From Candidatus Sulfotelmatobacter sp. (GTDB lineage Bacteria; Acidobacteriota; Terriglobia; Terriglobales; Acidobacteriaceae), in assembly GCA_030049565.1 (NCBI GenBank), contig JASIKQ010000517.1:1-7911 (forward strand): a stretch of DNA of 7,911 bases, in the 5' to 3' direction. A program made the position numbers and the translations under genes. Positions 1 to 6,699 of the stretch are shown here, piece by piece (the stretch's first letter is position 1; each line of letters starts with the position of its first letter). A model generated the notes under the pieces. The model was not told the DNA's origin. It ran no database searches and saw only the letters and a program-made list of their open reading frames with translations.

Positions 1-27
1 AGTTTCTTATACCCCTAAGAAATAAGA

Positions 28-1071
28 ATGATGAGCAAGACAACACCGGAGGGAGAAATTTTCCCCGCGCCCATAAGCCATGCAGCAGGAGCTCTGCTGT
101 TGCTGGCCTGCATCGCATTTTTGACCGCTTGCCAGGGCGTAAGCACTCCGCCCCCCAGCCAGCAACTCACCACTACTAACCCTCCTTCTCTGACAATAGG
201 ATCTCCAAGTTTCGGTACGGTGCCCGTGGGCAGCAGCCGGACTGTGACTGTCACGGCGACGAACTCCGGCTCCAGCGGCAGCTCAAGCGTTACCATTAGT
301 GAGGTTGCCATCAGCGGCAGCGAATTCAGTTTCAGTGGAATCACTCCGCCTGTAACTCTCGCCGCGGGAACGAGCACAACCTTCAACGTCACCTTCGCCC
401 CTCTTTCCATTGGTAACGCCAGCGGCACCCTCACGATAACCTCGAACGCGTCGAACCCCACCGTTTCCATTCCACTGTCTGGAACCGGTTCGCAGTCGGT
501 TGGAAGCGGTGGACAGCTGACTGCCACCCCCAGCAATCTGAACCTGGGTAGCGTTGTGGTCGGAACCAGTGGGCAAGCTTCCGGAACTCTCTCCGCGAGT
601 GGCGCCAGTGTTACAGTAACGGGGGCGGGCACGAACAATTCGGAGTTCAGCGTGGGCGGGCTCTCTTTGCCGGTCACAATCGAGGCAGGCCAGAGCATCC
701 CCTTTACCGTGACTTTCAGTCCGGAGATCGCCGGAGCGGTGAACGCTACCCTAACCTTCACCGGTACCGCGACCGCAACCGAAGGCTTGAGCGGCACGGG
801 AACCGCAGCGCCCACTCATACCGTCAGTCTTTCGTGGGACGCGAGCACCTCGCCGAACATCTCCGGCTACAACATTTATCGCGCGTTGTATGTGAATTCG
901 TGCGGCTCTTTCGCCCAGATCAATTCTGTGCTGAATACGAGCACGCTGTATACAGACGCGTCGGTCACAGATGGGACCTCCTACTGCTACGCCACAACCG
1001 CGGTAAATGCGAGTAACGAGGAGAGCGCCTTCTCCAACATCGCCTCGCCGATTCAGATCCCCGGTCCTTGA
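28..1071 (+). CDS. Lipoprotein with two Hydin-type choice-of-anchor domains and an FN3-like C-terminus
   Basis: The 347-residue product has a hydrophobic stretch at about residues 19-32 and a lipobox L-T-A-C ending at Cys35, so it is predicted to be lipidated and anchored in a membrane outside the cytoplasm. A Pro/Thr-rich linker (about 40-55) leads into two similar beta-rich units, roughly 56-154 and 164-258. Each has the ASH/Hydin pattern: a G-x-V-x-V-G-x-S/T turn, an S-E-F-S strand, a P-V-T-(L/I)-x-A-G-x-S step, F-x-V-T-F-(A/S)-P, and a final L-S-G-T-G. Residues 264-340 look like a fibronectin type III fold (SLSWDAS, SGYNIYR, TSYCYATTAVN), with Cys292 and Cys320 as a possible disulfide. 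An in-frame TAA at 16-18 limits the start to ATG 28 or the adjacent ATG 31; no strong Shine-Dalgarno is visible. Family knowledge suggests a surface or adhesive role; no enzymatic motif is seen and the ligand is unknown. Confidence 0.85.
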   Translation: MMSKTTPEGEIFPAPISHAAGALLLLACIAFLTACQGVSTPPPSQQLTTTNPPSLTIGSPSFGTVPVGSSRTVTVTATNSGSSGSSSVTISEVAISGSEFSFSGITPPVTLAAGTSTTFNVTFAPLSIGNASGTLTITSNASNPTVSIPLSGTGSQSVGSGGQLTATPSNLNLGSVVVGTSGQASGTLSASGASVTVTGAGTNNSEFSVGGLSLPVTIEAGQSIPFTVTFSPEIAGAVNATLTFTGTATATEGLSGTGTAAPTHTVSLSWDASTSPNISGYNIYRALYVNSCGSFAQINSVLNTSTLYTDASVTDGTSYCYATTAVNASNEESAFSNIASPIQIPGP

Positions 1072-1113
1072 TCCTCGACAAAAGAAGTTCTCGACAAACG
1101 CAGCCGCCCGCGA

Positions 1114-4100
1114 TCAACGTGCCTGTGGTTTCCCGGACCCTGCGACCATTTCTGAACCCGGTGGGGGAAGAACATCATAAAGCGGCTGCGCGGGCTGAAT
1201 CGCAGGGTTCTCATTGGCGACTGAAATGGCCAGAATGCGTATCTTGCCATTTTTAGGTAGTGTGATAGTTTTTGCGCCCGTCGGCAGACCGATGGAGTAG
1301 GCAAACAGATAAGAATACCGATAGGCCACGTTTTCGCCCGTGGCATTGTGATGATGCGAGCAGTACCAGGCCAGATCGGCGCGTTTGATGTAGCCGGGCT
1401 TGAGGCCGGTCATCTGGCCGTAGTCGTCGTTGGAGGTATCTTTCGAACTCCATTCACGATCATCCCATTGGCCAATGAATCCGCCCCAATCTTCAATATT
1501 CAACTCGACTGGCGTATTGCCGACTTTGAAGGTCGCCTTCTGGTCGTCATCGGCTGACGCGGCGAGAATGTAGACGCGATTGTAGTTGCCCGGTGGAAGT
1601 TGAATGCTCTGGCCCTTGGCTACCACGGCGTTGAGAGATCCGGTCTTTGCGGAAGCGAGTTGGAATTGCACATCGTCAAACGTAATGTGATCGGGCAGCA
1701 TTTCTGCGGCAAGGGTGTTGCCTTTGCCATCGAATCCGCCGTCTGATTTCGTTCCGTCATTACTCGCCGATGCGAGATCGTATCGCAGCGTGACCGGTTC
1801 GGATTCAACTCTGGCAACCGTTACCGGGGCGGGAGCGAGTTTGATCGCGAAACTGCGTGGCTGATAAGCGGAGAACGAAGTCATCAGCGCGCCGCCACTC
1901 ACGGTTGCGGATCCGACGAGTTGTTCCTGCCCGTTAACTTCGCGCGCAGAGGCGATCGGCGTGGCGAAAGAGATTTTCACATCCGGCTGCGGTTTACCAT
2001 CCACTTCAACGACGCGTAGGATGATTTCATCCCCTTCTTCTGCTTTTTTCAGCGCGAGCAGTCGAATACGTGGATTGCTGATCTTAAGCAGAGAAAACTC
2101 GCGGCCGAGCGTGCCTGTGTGTTTCGCAGTTTGGAAAGCGATCAGCGGATCGTTCAGCCGTTGCGCCTGCCAATCTGTCTGCGCCTCGCGCCATCCGCGA
2201 GCATGGCCCGCGATCGCGTAGATAAATTCGTGGTGTCCAATATCCTGCGTACCCTGGTCGGCGTAACCGCCGCGCGTGCCCGGGGTGCGAATTAGCGTCA
2301 GTCGAATGGTATGGTCGTTCGGCTTGTCGGATCCGTTTTTGCAATCAGTGAGGATGGTTGCTCCGAACTCTCCGCTCATGTCGGTGAGATCGATCCACTG
2401 ATGAGAGGGAACTTCAAACTTCTTCGGGTTAGCCGTGGGACGTTCAATGGTGCCGATATCCCAGTTATAGGTAGCCATTTCATTCGAAGCGGTCAGCGGG
2501 AAGCTCGCCTTGAGATTGGATTCTTTAGTGTTCCAGTCTACGGAATTGGCAAACTCCACACGCCGACCAGCCTCGCCCGCAGAAAGCCGGACGGTCTGAA
2601 CAAATCTGGAGCCTAATGTTTCGCGCGAAATCTCTACAGCGACGCGCACGGGACCGTTTTCCACCACGCGAATCTTCGCTGGGCCGCTGACGTACGCTTT
2701 TGGTGCGGCTTGCTCCTGATCCCAATCCATGTTCCACGCCGGCCACTGCACCGGATTATCGTAAGAAATGTCGAGGCGCGCGGGCGCGGCCAGCAGTTCC
2801 TTGCCTGTCGATTTGTCGAAGATGCTGGATACATCGCCATCTGCATTGATCTGCACGCGGTAATATTTGTTCTCGAGGGAATGCTCCGATACGCCCAGAA
2901 TCGAACCAGACTCCTTTGCGCCCGCCCCGGGCTGGATATCGAACACCGCGTAGCCGACGGATGGCATCTCCGCTGCGAAGAGAACTTTGCCATTCGAAAT
3001 CTGTGCCGGAACTTCTTTGCCGTCCGGAGCGGTGACGTGCGCGGCCTTCGGCATGCCTCCGGGAAAATCAACGCTGGCTTCCACAACATCTTCCCGCGCG
3101 ATGTTCAACGGATTAAAACCTAGCAGCGGAATACCCTTCACTTCGGTGTTCAGCGCCGCAGCCACCCCCTCGGTCGCATTGGTGAGTACGCCGGCGAACT
3201 GATTCATCGCGATCACGTCATCGTTCCAGGCAAACTCGTAGGCTTTCGGCGTCGCGGTGCCGGCGGCGATGTCGTGAAAGTGGCCGCCCATCGCGAGTGT
3301 CCATGCATCATTCAGTCGCTGTTGAGGGTACGGCCGCGCACCCAGCCATTCAGACATGATCGAAGCTTTCTCGGCCGCATCGGCGAGCAATTCTTCTTTG
3401 CGAATCCAGCGCTTCTGATAAGCCTGCGACGTTAGGGACCCGGCGGAGTGATTTGTCAGTTCCATTTCACCCATGTAGCGGGGAAGGCCAGCGGCTTCGG
3501 CAGGGCTGATGTCGAGAAACATCTGCTGTGCATTAGCCGAAATCACGTGCACTCGACCGTCGCCGACTTTTACGGGAGGGCCCTCGCCGCTTTCACGGTG
3601 AGACAAGAACCAATTCTCCGGCGGAAGGCCGGTCGTGCCCGCGGTCACAATAGCTTCGAGGCGCTTCACATATTCTTCACGCGGCGCACCGCCGATGTCA
3701 CCAGTGCCGTAATAGTGGTAGTCCGCGTAAACGCCACTGACCTTACCATTTGCTTCCACGCGCCCAGCCCAATCGTTTTGATATCGTTCCTGTTCCCGGT
3801 CTTCATCGATTCGCTGAAATTCTCGTACCTCATTCCGCAGATGGATGGATTCTTCAATCTCGTTCGGGTCAGAAGCCTGACCACTGTTCTGCTCACCATC
3901 GAGTTTGGCTCGTAAGACCTGTAGCTTGTTTTTCGCTTCCTGCAGCGCCGAATCGGGCGGCAGCGGCGGAAACGGTTTACTGAGATCGCTCTCGATGCCA
4001 CCGTCATAAGCTCCAGGGTTCAGACCTGCCACAACGCTTTCGCCGTCCGGTCCCACCCAGACCCCCACGTTGAATGGCGTTCCTTCCGGAGTTTTTTCCG

Positions 4101-4689
4101 GCGACTCGGGCCCGCCCGCAGGAGCGGAAGATCCCCAAACTAACTTTTGCGTAGAGAATCCTCGCACGCCAGAGCGCGCAAGAATCGTAGGCAGCGAAGC
4201 GGGAAACCCGAAGCAATCGGGAAGCATGTATTCGACACTGGCTTTGCCGAGTTCTTTGCGGAACCAGTCATTGCCATAGAGAATCTGCCGGATGATCCCT
4301 TCGGCGCTGGGCGCATTCACGTCGCCCTCTTCCATCGATGATCCGGCAGGAAACCAGCGTCCTTCATTAACGTATTTCTTCAGGCGGGCGAAGTCAGCAG
4401 GAAAATATTCCTTCATCAGTCGATAGCGGTTCGCCCCGCTGAAATTGAAAATGTAGTGGGGATATCTATCGATGAGCTTGAAATTATCCTCCATCGTTTT
4501 GCGAAGGTACTCATCGATGACTTGCGGATACTCCCAGCGCCACTCGGTATCCAAGTGGGCATACCCGACCACATAAAGGGTGGGCTGTTTTGTCAGATCC
4601 GGTGGTTTGTTGTTTTGTGCTTGCGTCCCGTATGGCAGAAGTAGGAAGACAAGCAAGACTTCCAGAAAGCTTGGGCAGCGTCGTAGCAT
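1114..4689 (-). CDS. Secreted GH38 alpha-mannosidase, 1191 aa
   Basis: This is a retaining, metal-dependent glycosidase expected to release alpha-linked mannose from glycans outside the cytoplasm. A signal peptide is clear: basic start, hydrophobic core about residues 10-20, and TQA|Q at 24/25. GH38 landmarks occur in order: AHLDTEW (His45 and Asp47, metal ligands), PDCFGFP (Asp158, nucleophile and metal ligand), YYGTGDIGG (Asp331, candidate acid/base) and GGHFHDIAAGT (His472, fourth metal ligand). The alpha-mannosidase middle domain spans about 405-500. A beta-rich GH38 C-terminal region follows from about 600 (LENKYYRV, SIFDKSTGKEL) to 945. Beyond it, a further 240 residues form an extra domain with WGGFIGQWDDREW and SHHHNATGEN motifs. 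A charged helical insert lies at about 245-305. Length exceeds that of many bacterial GH38 enzymes because of these additions. The start is set by the signal peptide; the Shine-Dalgarno is weak (GGGA). The gene stands alone and converges on the lipoprotein gene. Linkage specificity cannot be told from sequence. Confidence 0.95.
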   Translation of the reverse strand: MLRRCPSFLEVLLVFLLLPYGTQAQNNKPPDLTKQPTLYVVGYAHLDTEWRWEYPQVIDEYLRKTMEDNFKLIDRYPHYIFNFSGANRYRLMKEYFPADFARLKKYVNEGRWFPAGSSMEEGDVNAPSAEGIIRQILYGNDWFRKELGKASVEYMLPDCFGFPASLPTILARSGVRGFSTQKLVWGSSAPAGGPESPEKTPEGTPFNVGVWVGPDGESVVAGLNPGAYDGGIESDLSKPFPPLPPDSALQEAKNKLQVLRAKLDGEQNSGQASDPNEIEESIHLRNEVREFQRIDEDREQERYQNDWAGRVEANGKVSGVYADYHYYGTGDIGGAPREEYVKRLEAIVTAGTTGLPPENWFLSHRESGEGPPVKVGDGRVHVISANAQQMFLDISPAEAAGLPRYMGEMELTNHSAGSLTSQAYQKRWIRKEELLADAAEKASIMSEWLGARPYPQQRLNDAWTLAMGGHFHDIAAGTATPKAYEFAWNDDVIAMNQFAGVLTNATEGVAAALNTEVKGIPLLGFNPLNIAREDVVEASVDFPGGMPKAAHVTAPDGKEVPAQISNGKVLFAAEMPSVGYAVFDIQPGAGAKESGSILGVSEHSLENKYYRVQINADGDVSSIFDKSTGKELLAAPARLDISYDNPVQWPAWNMDWDQEQAAPKAYVSGPAKIRVVENGPVRVAVEISRETLGSRFVQTVRLSAGEAGRRVEFANSVDWNTKESNLKASFPLTASNEMATYNWDIGTIERPTANPKKFEVPSHQWIDLTDMSGEFGATILTDCKNGSDKPNDHTIRLTLIRTPGTRGGYADQGTQDIGHHEFIYAIAGHARGWREAQTDWQAQRLNDPLIAFQTAKHTGTLGREFSLLKISNPRIRLLALKKAEEGDEIILRVVEVDGKPQPDVKISFATPIASAREVNGQEQLVGSATVSGGALMTSFSAYQPRSFAIKLAPAPVTVARVESEPVTLRYDLASASNDGTKSDGGFDGKGNTLAAEMLPDHITFDDVQFQLASAKTGSLNAVVAKGQSIQLPPGNYNRVYILAASADDDQKATFKVGNTPVELNIEDWGGFIGQWDDREWSSKDTSNDDYGQMTGLKPGYIKRADLAWYCSHHHNATGENVAYRYSYLFAYSIGLPTGAKTITLPKNGKIRILAISVANENPAIQPAQPLYDVLPPPGSEMVAGSGKPQAR

Positions 4690-4720
4690 GGCGAATGTCC
4701 CGAATCTTTTTCGGCAATGG

Positions 4721-4750
4721 ATTATGTACTAAGCAGCGTAATCCGCACAA
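4721..4750 (-). promoter_or_regulatory. Putative sigma-70-type promoter of the GH38 gene
   Basis: Read on the minus strand, TTGTGC (4745-4750) and CATAAT (4721-4726) are separated by 18 bp. The -10 matches TATAAT in five of six positions; the -35 matches TTGACA only in its TTG. Transcription would start near 4714, about 25 nt before the ATG at 4689. A 5-bp dyad CCGAA/TTCGG (4700-4704 and 4710-4714) lies in the short leader. A perfect 10-bp palindrome GCGCTAGCGC (4755-4764) sits just upstream of the -35 and could be an operator, though it is short enough to arise by chance. Confidence 0.35.
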
Positions 4751-4990
4751 ATCCGCGCTAGCGCACTCATCTGCGCGTGCAACCGGCCTCTAGGCCTGTC
4801 AGCCGCCGGCTTGTAACTGCAGCCTGATTCAGCAGATGAGTCGATCAGGAAGGTATAGGCAGGCCGAGCAGTGACAGCAATCACCCACGAGGGCACCGTT
4901 GGTTTGGCGCTTATCAGCGTGGCCGAAAAGCGGTAGAAAAACACCGACCCGGCACAGTCCCGAATCCTTATGCTAGAGAGTTTTCGTGAT
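4751..4990. other. Intergenic stretch with no gene recognised
   Basis: I find no convincing coding region here. A minus-strand frame runs from 5064 down to 4729, but its predicted protein matches no family I know and its ATG lacks a Shine-Dalgarno. Minor dyads are present: GGCCT/AGGCC at 4785-4796 around two bases, and CCTGAT/ATCAGG at 4823-4849 with a 15-nt loop. Neither is followed by a T-tract, so neither reads as an intrinsic terminator. Confidence 0.5.
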
Positions 4991-4991
4991 T

Positions 4992-4997
4992 GGAGGT
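4992..4997 (+). promoter_or_regulatory. Strong Shine-Dalgarno of the 24-codon ORF
   Basis: GGAGGT lies 5 nt before the ATG at 5003. It is one of the two best Shine-Dalgarno matches in the window and is the main reason to take the small ORF seriously. Confidence 0.4.
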
Positions 4998-5002
4998 CGC
5001 TT

Positions 5003-5077
5003 ATGGCAACATCAACGACTCGTATTCGTCCCTCGGTGCATGAACCTGGTGAGATTGCGCTCATCAGGTTGAGCTAG
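5003..5077 (+). CDS. Possible small ORF or truncated gene start, 24 aa
   Basis: ATG 5003 to TAG 5075-5077 would encode 24 residues beginning MATSTTRIRPS and ending IALIRLS. Support comes from the GGAGGT site 5 nt upstream; a -10-like TATGCT (4969-4974) has no convincing -35. The last third of the ORF coincides with the 11-bp inverted repeat at 5043-5070, and the stop codon directly abuts the 23-bp direct repeat that starts at 5078. I do not recognise the peptide. It could be a leader peptide, a true micro-protein, or the surviving 5' end of a gene cut off when the downstream segment arrived. Nothing on the plus strand immediately downstream would be regulated by it, because the next gene converges from the minus strand. 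Confidence 0.3.
   Translation: MATSTTRIRPSVHEPGEIALIRLS
5043..5070. repeat. Near-perfect 11-bp inverted repeat with 6-nt loop
   Basis: The left arm AACCTGGTGAG (5043-5053) pairs with the right arm CTCATCAGGTT (5060-5070) around ATTGCG. The single non-Watson-Crick position, 49 against 64 in this block, is a G-U wobble in plus-strand RNA but an A-C mismatch in minus-strand RNA, so the hairpin is stronger in a plus-strand transcript. No T-tract follows on either strand. It lies about 60 nt past the stop codon of the phosphatase gene and 7 nt before the first 23-bp repeat copy. It may be a transcript-end hairpin, an attenuator-like element for the small ORF, or part of a larger repeat unit. Confidence 0.6.
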
Positions 5078-5100
5078 TGTGCTACGACGGGAGTGTATGA
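5078..5100 (+). repeat. 23-bp direct repeat, copy 1
   Basis: This block begins TGTGCTACGAC and ends GAGTGTATGA. It is identical over all 23 bases to 6558-6580, in the same orientation, and the identity stops abruptly on both sides (G/C before, C/G after). Copy 1 lies 30 bp past the stop codon of the phosphatase gene. Its 3' end resembles a translation start (GGGAG shortly before ATG), but no long frame follows. Confidence 0.9.
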
Positions 5101-5130
5101 CGAACCAAGCGGACGCGTCACGAATACTTC

Positions 5131-6354
5131 CTATTCGAGGGCGCGGAGCAGCAGCAAACTCTGGTCATCCTGTTGCACGCCATGCTGCCTGACCTCTCGC
5201 ATGACCAATTCCCAAATCTCCGACAGCGGTTGGGCTGCGTGTTGACTCAGCAGTCGCTCCAGCCTTGCTAGACCAAACTCTTCGTCTCGCTCGTTGGCGA
5301 CTTCCGTGATGCCATCGGTGAGCATCAGAAACAGGTCGCGAGGTGAATAATTGACACGCTCGCTCGCATAAGGGCTGCCGGGGATCAGACCCAAGGGGAA
5401 CTGCTCCGTGGAAAGGAGCACTGTGTCGTGGCTGCGCTCGCGGTAGTGCAGGATGGGTACATGCCCCGCCACGGCGTATTCGGCTTGCGCCGAACCGTCA
5501 AAATACAGCAAGGCGAGGGTCGCATACATTTCAGGTTCCTTGAGGGCAGGCAGCACCCGGTCGGCACTTTCGAGCAAAGCCACGGGTTGCTGGTGAAACC
5601 CGAGAGAGACCCGCATCGCAGTCTTCAACATCCCCATGAGTTGTCCAGCGGGCAAGCCATGCCCTGAAATATCGGCGACGTAGGCGAGCAGACCTCCGTT
5701 GCTCTGGATGACATCGATCAAATCCCCGCCCATTTCCGTGCTGGCAATGGATTTACCGTACACCTCGAACTTCGGGGTCCGAAAAGAAAGGGTCGGCACC
5801 AGTGTCGCCTGAATGCCATGGGCGAGGGAGAGTTCGGTCTGCATCCTCACGTTGTATAAGCCTTCATGGGTCACGAACGATAATAGAAATCGAAAGCCGA
5901 GAATTGCGCTGAGCCAGATGCCAATGGCATCGAACAAGACCCGCTCCTTCAGAGCTTGCGCGATCGGCCATGGCGCGGCAACAAGCGAGATCGAGTGGGC
6001 CAGCCAGCCCAGCGTCCAGCCCAGACCCGACAGTCCGCCAGTGAGCCAGATGGACGTATAGATTGCAAGGACGACAACAAAGATCACAGAGATAGGACGA
6101 CCTCTTTTGATTGTAGTAACGAGACCACCCACTACCGCTGCGCCAAATAAAACAGGCCAGAAAAACCCTTGACTCAAACGCTGGGCATTGAGTTGTACCA
6201 AATCAGCCGCAAAGCCGACTACGGCGCTCGTGAAGAACACGCCTACGAGGAGGCTTTTCATACGTCGCAACGGCAGCGCCCGCCAGTAAGGATTCGAGGC
6301 ACTTGGGAATGCAGTGCCTAGAGTCACCCACCACTTCTGAAGCCTCTTTTTCAT
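5131..6354 (-). CDS. Membrane-anchored PP2C/SpoIIE-type serine phosphatase (RsbU-like), 407 aa
   Basis: Phosphatases of this type dephosphorylate serine on anti-sigma-factor antagonists or similar partner-switching proteins. The N-terminal half carries about four to five hydrophobic spans (roughly 34-50, 65-82, 88-105, 109-127 and 140-160), so the enzyme should sit at the inner membrane with its catalytic domain in the cytoplasm. The catalytic domain covers about 172-405 with the expected order: ELSLAHGIQATLVP, EMGGDLID (Asp211, Asp214), YVADISGHGLPAG (Asp228), MYATLALLYFD, AGHVPILHYR, LMLTDGITE (Asp347), EEFG, and QQDDQSLLLLR (Asp396, Asp397). The acidic metal-binding residues are present, so it should be active. 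No GAF, PAS, HAMP or response-regulator domain is seen; sensing, if any, would be through the membrane part. The ATG follows GGAG after an 11-nt gap. A weak -10-like TATACT lies at 6393-6398 on the minus strand. No kinase, antagonist or sigma factor is adjacent. The gene is bracketed by a 23-bp direct repeat. Confidence 0.93.
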   Translation of the reverse strand: MKKRLQKWWVTLGTAFPSASNPYWRALPLRRMKSLLVGVFFTSAVVGFAADLVQLNAQRLSQGFFWPVLFGAAVVGGLVTTIKRGRPISVIFVVVLAIYTSIWLTGGLSGLGWTLGWLAHSISLVAAPWPIAQALKERVLFDAIGIWLSAILGFRFLLSFVTHEGLYNVRMQTELSLAHGIQATLVPTLSFRTPKFEVYGKSIASTEMGGDLIDVIQSNGGLLAYVADISGHGLPAGQLMGMLKTAMRVSLGFHQQPVALLESADRVLPALKEPEMYATLALLYFDGSAQAEYAVAGHVPILHYRERSHDTVLLSTEQFPLGLIPGSPYASERVNYSPRDLFLMLTDGITEVANERDEEFGLARLERLLSQHAAQPLSEIWELVMREVRQHGVQQDDQSLLLLRALE

Positions 6355-6526
6355 AAACCCGCTCGCTCCATAACCCGATGCGGCTGGAGTGGAGTATATC
6401 TAGAATCTCGGCGCTCCCGTGGCAGACTATGCAGAGTGCTCTCATCTGTGGAATTCGCCCCGACCCGGAATCGGCTATTCTCATAGCACGATGACCAATG
6501 ACGAGCGCATGCAGCGAGAGTCCAGC

Positions 6527-6543
6527 CTGATCGCTACGATCAG
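6527..6543. repeat. Perfect 7-bp inverted repeat upstream of repeat copy 2
   Basis: CTGATCG and CGATCAG flank the trinucleotide CTA. The dyad lies between the divergent phosphatase and flavoprotein genes, 14 nt before repeat copy 2 and about 85 nt before the flavoprotein ATG at 6629. It could be a regulator-binding site or a small hairpin. Copy 1 of the direct repeat also has an inverted repeat just upstream, but of different sequence. Confidence 0.4.
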
Positions 6544-6557
6544 AACTAAGCATCCCC

Positions 6558-6580
6558 TGTGCTACGACGGGAGTGTATGA
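6558..6580 (+). repeat. 23-bp direct repeat, copy 2
   Basis: This block is identical to 5078-5100 and lies 1480 bp from it. It ends 48 bp before the ATG at 6629 of the flavoprotein gene, where a promoter or leader would be expected. The 3' end reads TATGA, so a short frame from ATG 6491 stops at TGA 6578-6580 while another ATG (6577) overlaps it. TGTGCTACGAC could be read as a poor extended -10, but no -35 stands 16-18 bp upstream. Confidence 0.9.
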
Positions 6581-6628
6581 GGAGCGGAAACTACTCAGCC
6601 GGGCAGCCTACGCCGGCGGTGGGTGAAC

Positions 6629-6699
6629 ATGACCATAGACGATGAGCAACCGTTCACGGACGACATGAACGCATCATCGCCGAGCAGAAGCTTGCGTTT
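6629..6699 (+). pseudogene. Displaced 5' end of the flavoprotein gene (one-base deletion)
   Basis: From ATG 6629 the frame reads MTIDDEQPFTDDM and then departs from the family pattern, ending at a TAG near 6776-6778. From 6670 the other frame reads RIIAEQKLAF and continues directly into the downstream protein, but has no start codon before GTG 6700. Adding one base, most simply a G after 6669 (AA to AAG), joins the two as ...DDM-K-RIIAEQKLAF-VATV..., the usual N-terminus of this family. A GGGTGA stretch just before ATG 6629 could serve as a ribosome site. The gap is either a sequencing or assembly error or a true inactivating frameshift. Confidence 0.7.

Noticed and set aside
15..815. Long minus-strand open frame (266 codons) opposite the lipoprotein gene
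   Set aside because: It mirrors a Ser/Thr/Gly/Val-rich sense gene, has a repetitive Val/Pro-rich product with no recognisable fold, and the plus-strand frame has a lipobox and domain structure.
1072..1113. Bidirectional terminator between the convergent lipoprotein and mannosidase genes
   Set aside because: Only a 9-base direct repeat (CTCGACAAA at 1074 and 1090) is present; no stable hairpin or T-tract could be found.
4729..5064. Minus-strand open frame of 111 codons in the gap between the mannosidase and phosphatase genes
   Set aside because: It has no Shine-Dalgarno at its ATG, no recognisable family, and overlaps the 11-bp inverted repeat and the small ORF; a chance frame is more likely.
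5078..5100. The 23-bp repeat as a promoter (TGTGCTACGAC read as an extended -10)
   Set aside because: Neither copy has a -35-like hexamer at 16-18 bp, and copy 1 would drive transcription only into the 3' end of the convergent phosphatase gene.
6203..6553. Minus-strand open frame of 116 codons overlapping the start of the phosphatase gene
   Set aside because: It overlaps the clear N-terminal coding region of the phosphatase in another frame and its product has no family features.
5078..6580. A transposon or IS bounded by the 23-bp repeats
   Set aside because: There is no transposase or recombinase inside, no terminal inverted repeats were seen within the repeats, and 23 bp is longer than usual target duplications.
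6491..6645. Chain of two short overlapping plus-strand frames (6491-6580 and 6577-6645) joined at TATGA
   Set aside because: Neither has a good ribosome site, the peptides are not recognisable, and the overlap follows simply from the end of the 23-bp repeat. A vague I-A-x-I-R similarity between the frames before the two repeat copies is too short to use.
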